Assembly: GCA_021847855.1 (NCBI GenBank)
Contig: JAJZOT010000066.1
Location: 1-7,727 of the forward strand
Length of the DNA stretch: 7,727 nucleotides
DNA from: Thermoplasmata archaeon
Lineage (GTDB): Archaea > Thermoplasmatota > Thermoplasmata > Thermoplasmatales > Thermoplasmataceae
Direction: 5' to 3'
Below the pieces are notes generated by a model that was not told the origin of the DNA, ran no database searches, and saw only the letters and a program-made list of their open reading frames with translations. Positions 7,159 through 7,727 of this stretch are shown here, one piece after another. Both the position numbers and the translations under genes were made by a program. Each line of letters begins with the position of its first letter. Position 1 is the stretch's first letter.

Positions 7159-7163
7159 AGGAG
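7159..7163 (+). promoter_or_regulatory. Shine-Dalgarno site of the DUF427 gene
   Basis: AGGAG ends seven bases before ATG 7171. It is the strongest ribosome-binding site in the window and decides for Met1 over the in-frame Met4 at 7180. CTTTAATT at 7144-7151 is TATA-like, but would start transcription at about the ATG and leave this site outside the mRNA. A box near 7079-7085 (TTTAATT) would give a leader of about 65 bases that includes it. Confidence 0.6.
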
Positions 7164-7170
7164 TCTTGAC

Positions 7171-7548
7171 ATGATACGAATGACACGGGTCATAATTGAT
7201 TACTTAAGAAATGGGCACAGGATAATTGCGGAAGACCTTGATCAACGCCTGCAGGTATTGAAGGATGGAGAAGTTATAGCAGATACAAGACAACCCTTGC
7301 TGTTGAATGAAGATGGGCATAAACCAGTATATTACATCCCCATGAAAGATATAAGCGACGTACTTGTCCCATCCACCACCCATACTGTGTGCCCATACAA
7401 GGGAAGGGCGTCCTACTTCTCAATAAAAACGGATCATGGGTTGCTGCGAGACAAGGCGTGGCAATACTCAGAACCAACAGAGGAATTTATTGGTATAAAA
7501 GATTATGTTGCTTTTTACAGTGATGCTGTTGAGATTGAAGTTTCCTGA
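7171..7548 (+). CDS. DUF427-family protein
   Basis: This 125-residue protein carries the DUF427 (Pfam PF04248) signature: a strand-turn KDGEVIADTRQPLLLNE (31-47), YYIPMKDI (54-61), the hallmark TVCPYKGRASYFS (72-84, with Cys74), AWQYSEP and a final YVAFYSD. The family consists of small, widespread soluble beta-rich proteins of unproven function; a nucleotidyltransferase-like role is suggested in the Pfam name but I see nothing here that demonstrates it. About 25 residues precede the conserved domain. It has no signal peptide or membrane segment. It is the only clear plus-strand gene in the window, divergent from archease and convergent with the gene at the right edge, so it is probably a single-gene transcript. 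Confidence 0.87.
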   Translation: MIRMTRVIIDYLRNGHRIIAEDLDQRLQVLKDGEVIADTRQPLLLNEDGHKPVYYIPMKDISDVLVPSTTHTVCPYKGRASYFSIKTDHGLLRDKAWQYSEPTEEFIGIKDYVAFYSDAVEIEVS

Positions 7549-7591
7549 AATAAATAATGATATTTTCAAAACTCCTACTTTAATAAACTCT

Positions 7592-7607
7592 AAAAAAGAA
7601 TGAAAAA
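7592..7607 (-). terminator. T-rich terminator after the right-edge gene
   Basis: Reading the minus strand past the stop at 7622, the sequence has a run of five T (7607-7603) and then six T (7597-7592). Archaeal RNA polymerase often terminates at such U-rich tracts without needing a hairpin. They lie between two convergent genes, where termination is expected. Confidence 0.5.
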
Positions 7608-7617
7608 TATATTTTAT

Positions 7618-7635
7618 AGCCTTATTCAGGCTTTT
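7618..7635 (+). terminator. Weak hairpin plus T-run after the DUF427 gene
   Basis: AGCCT (7618-7622) and AGGCT (7628-7632) form a 5-bp stem with a five-base loop, and the T-run covers 7632-7635. It could end the plus-strand transcript. The stem is short and overlaps the last codons of the convergent gene, so it may be fortuitous. Confidence 0.3.
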
Positions 7636-7726
7636 CTGATGATATCACAGGTATTGGTTCATCAAGGTTCAGTCCGATCTCATCGTCCCTGAGCTTTCTC
7701 CCTATGCTTCTCTCGTAGAAGGAGAT
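7622..7726 (-). CDS. C-terminal end of an unrecognised protein (partial)
   Basis: The frame is open from the right edge to TAA at 7622-7624, giving the last 34 residues. They are charged and hydrophilic, including YERSIGRKLRDDEIGLNLDE and a short, proline-containing tail. Codon use resembles the neighbouring genes, it ends in T-rich sequence as expected for a real gene end, and no competing frame looks better. The start and most of the protein lie outside the window. I do not recognise the family from this tail, and a cytosolic location is only a guess from the lack of hydrophobic segments. Confidence 0.6.
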   Translation of the reverse strand: MSFYERSIGRKLRDDEIGLNLDEPIPVISSEKPE

Positions 7727-7727
7727 G

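Noticed and set aside
1..7727. tRNA genes, CRISPR repeats, insertion sequences, integrase sites
   Set aside because: No cloverleaf-like segments, regularly spaced repeats, transposase motifs or flanking terminal repeats were seen on either strand.

Overview
The window looks like chromosomal DNA of an archaeon, most likely a thermoacidophilic euryarchaeon of the Thermoplasmatales type. This is inferred from an archaeal-type leucyl-tRNA synthetase, a pyruvoyl-dependent arginine decarboxylase, an archease, heavy use of AGG/AGA (Arg) and ATA (Ile) codons, and TATA boxes placed about 25 bases before start codons, which implies leaderless mRNAs. No species can be named from the sequence alone. There are no tRNAs, rRNAs, CRISPR repeats or mobile elements that I can see.

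Layout: almost everything reads on the minus strand. From right to left: the last 34 codons of an unrecognised protein (7622-7726); a plus-strand DUF427-family gene (7171-7548), convergent with it; archease, the RtcB RNA-ligase cofactor (7021-6599); a 278-base non-coding stretch holding a metal-regulator operator; a divergent NRAMP-family metal transporter (6320-5079); a tight two-gene unit of pyruvoyl-dependent arginine decarboxylase (4955-4410) and leucyl-tRNA synthetase (4400-1668); and a class II aldolase/short-chain dehydrogenase fusion (1627 to beyond base 1) that runs off the left edge.

How the genes work together: this is mostly a set of independent housekeeping genes rather than one pathway. 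Arginine decarboxylase starts polyamine synthesis and appears co-transcribed and possibly translationally coupled with leuS. Archease serves tRNA splicing and RNA repair. The aldolase/dehydrogenase suggests catabolism of a deoxysugar phosphate such as rhamnulose 1-phosphate.

The most notable signal is a near-perfect DtxR/IdeR-type operator (15 of 19 bases of the bacterial consensus) between the TATA box and the expected transcription start of the NRAMP gene. This predicts iron- or manganese-dependent repression of a transporter whose own metal-site motifs (DPGN and MPH in the classical family) are altered. I do not see a wholly new multi-gene system here.
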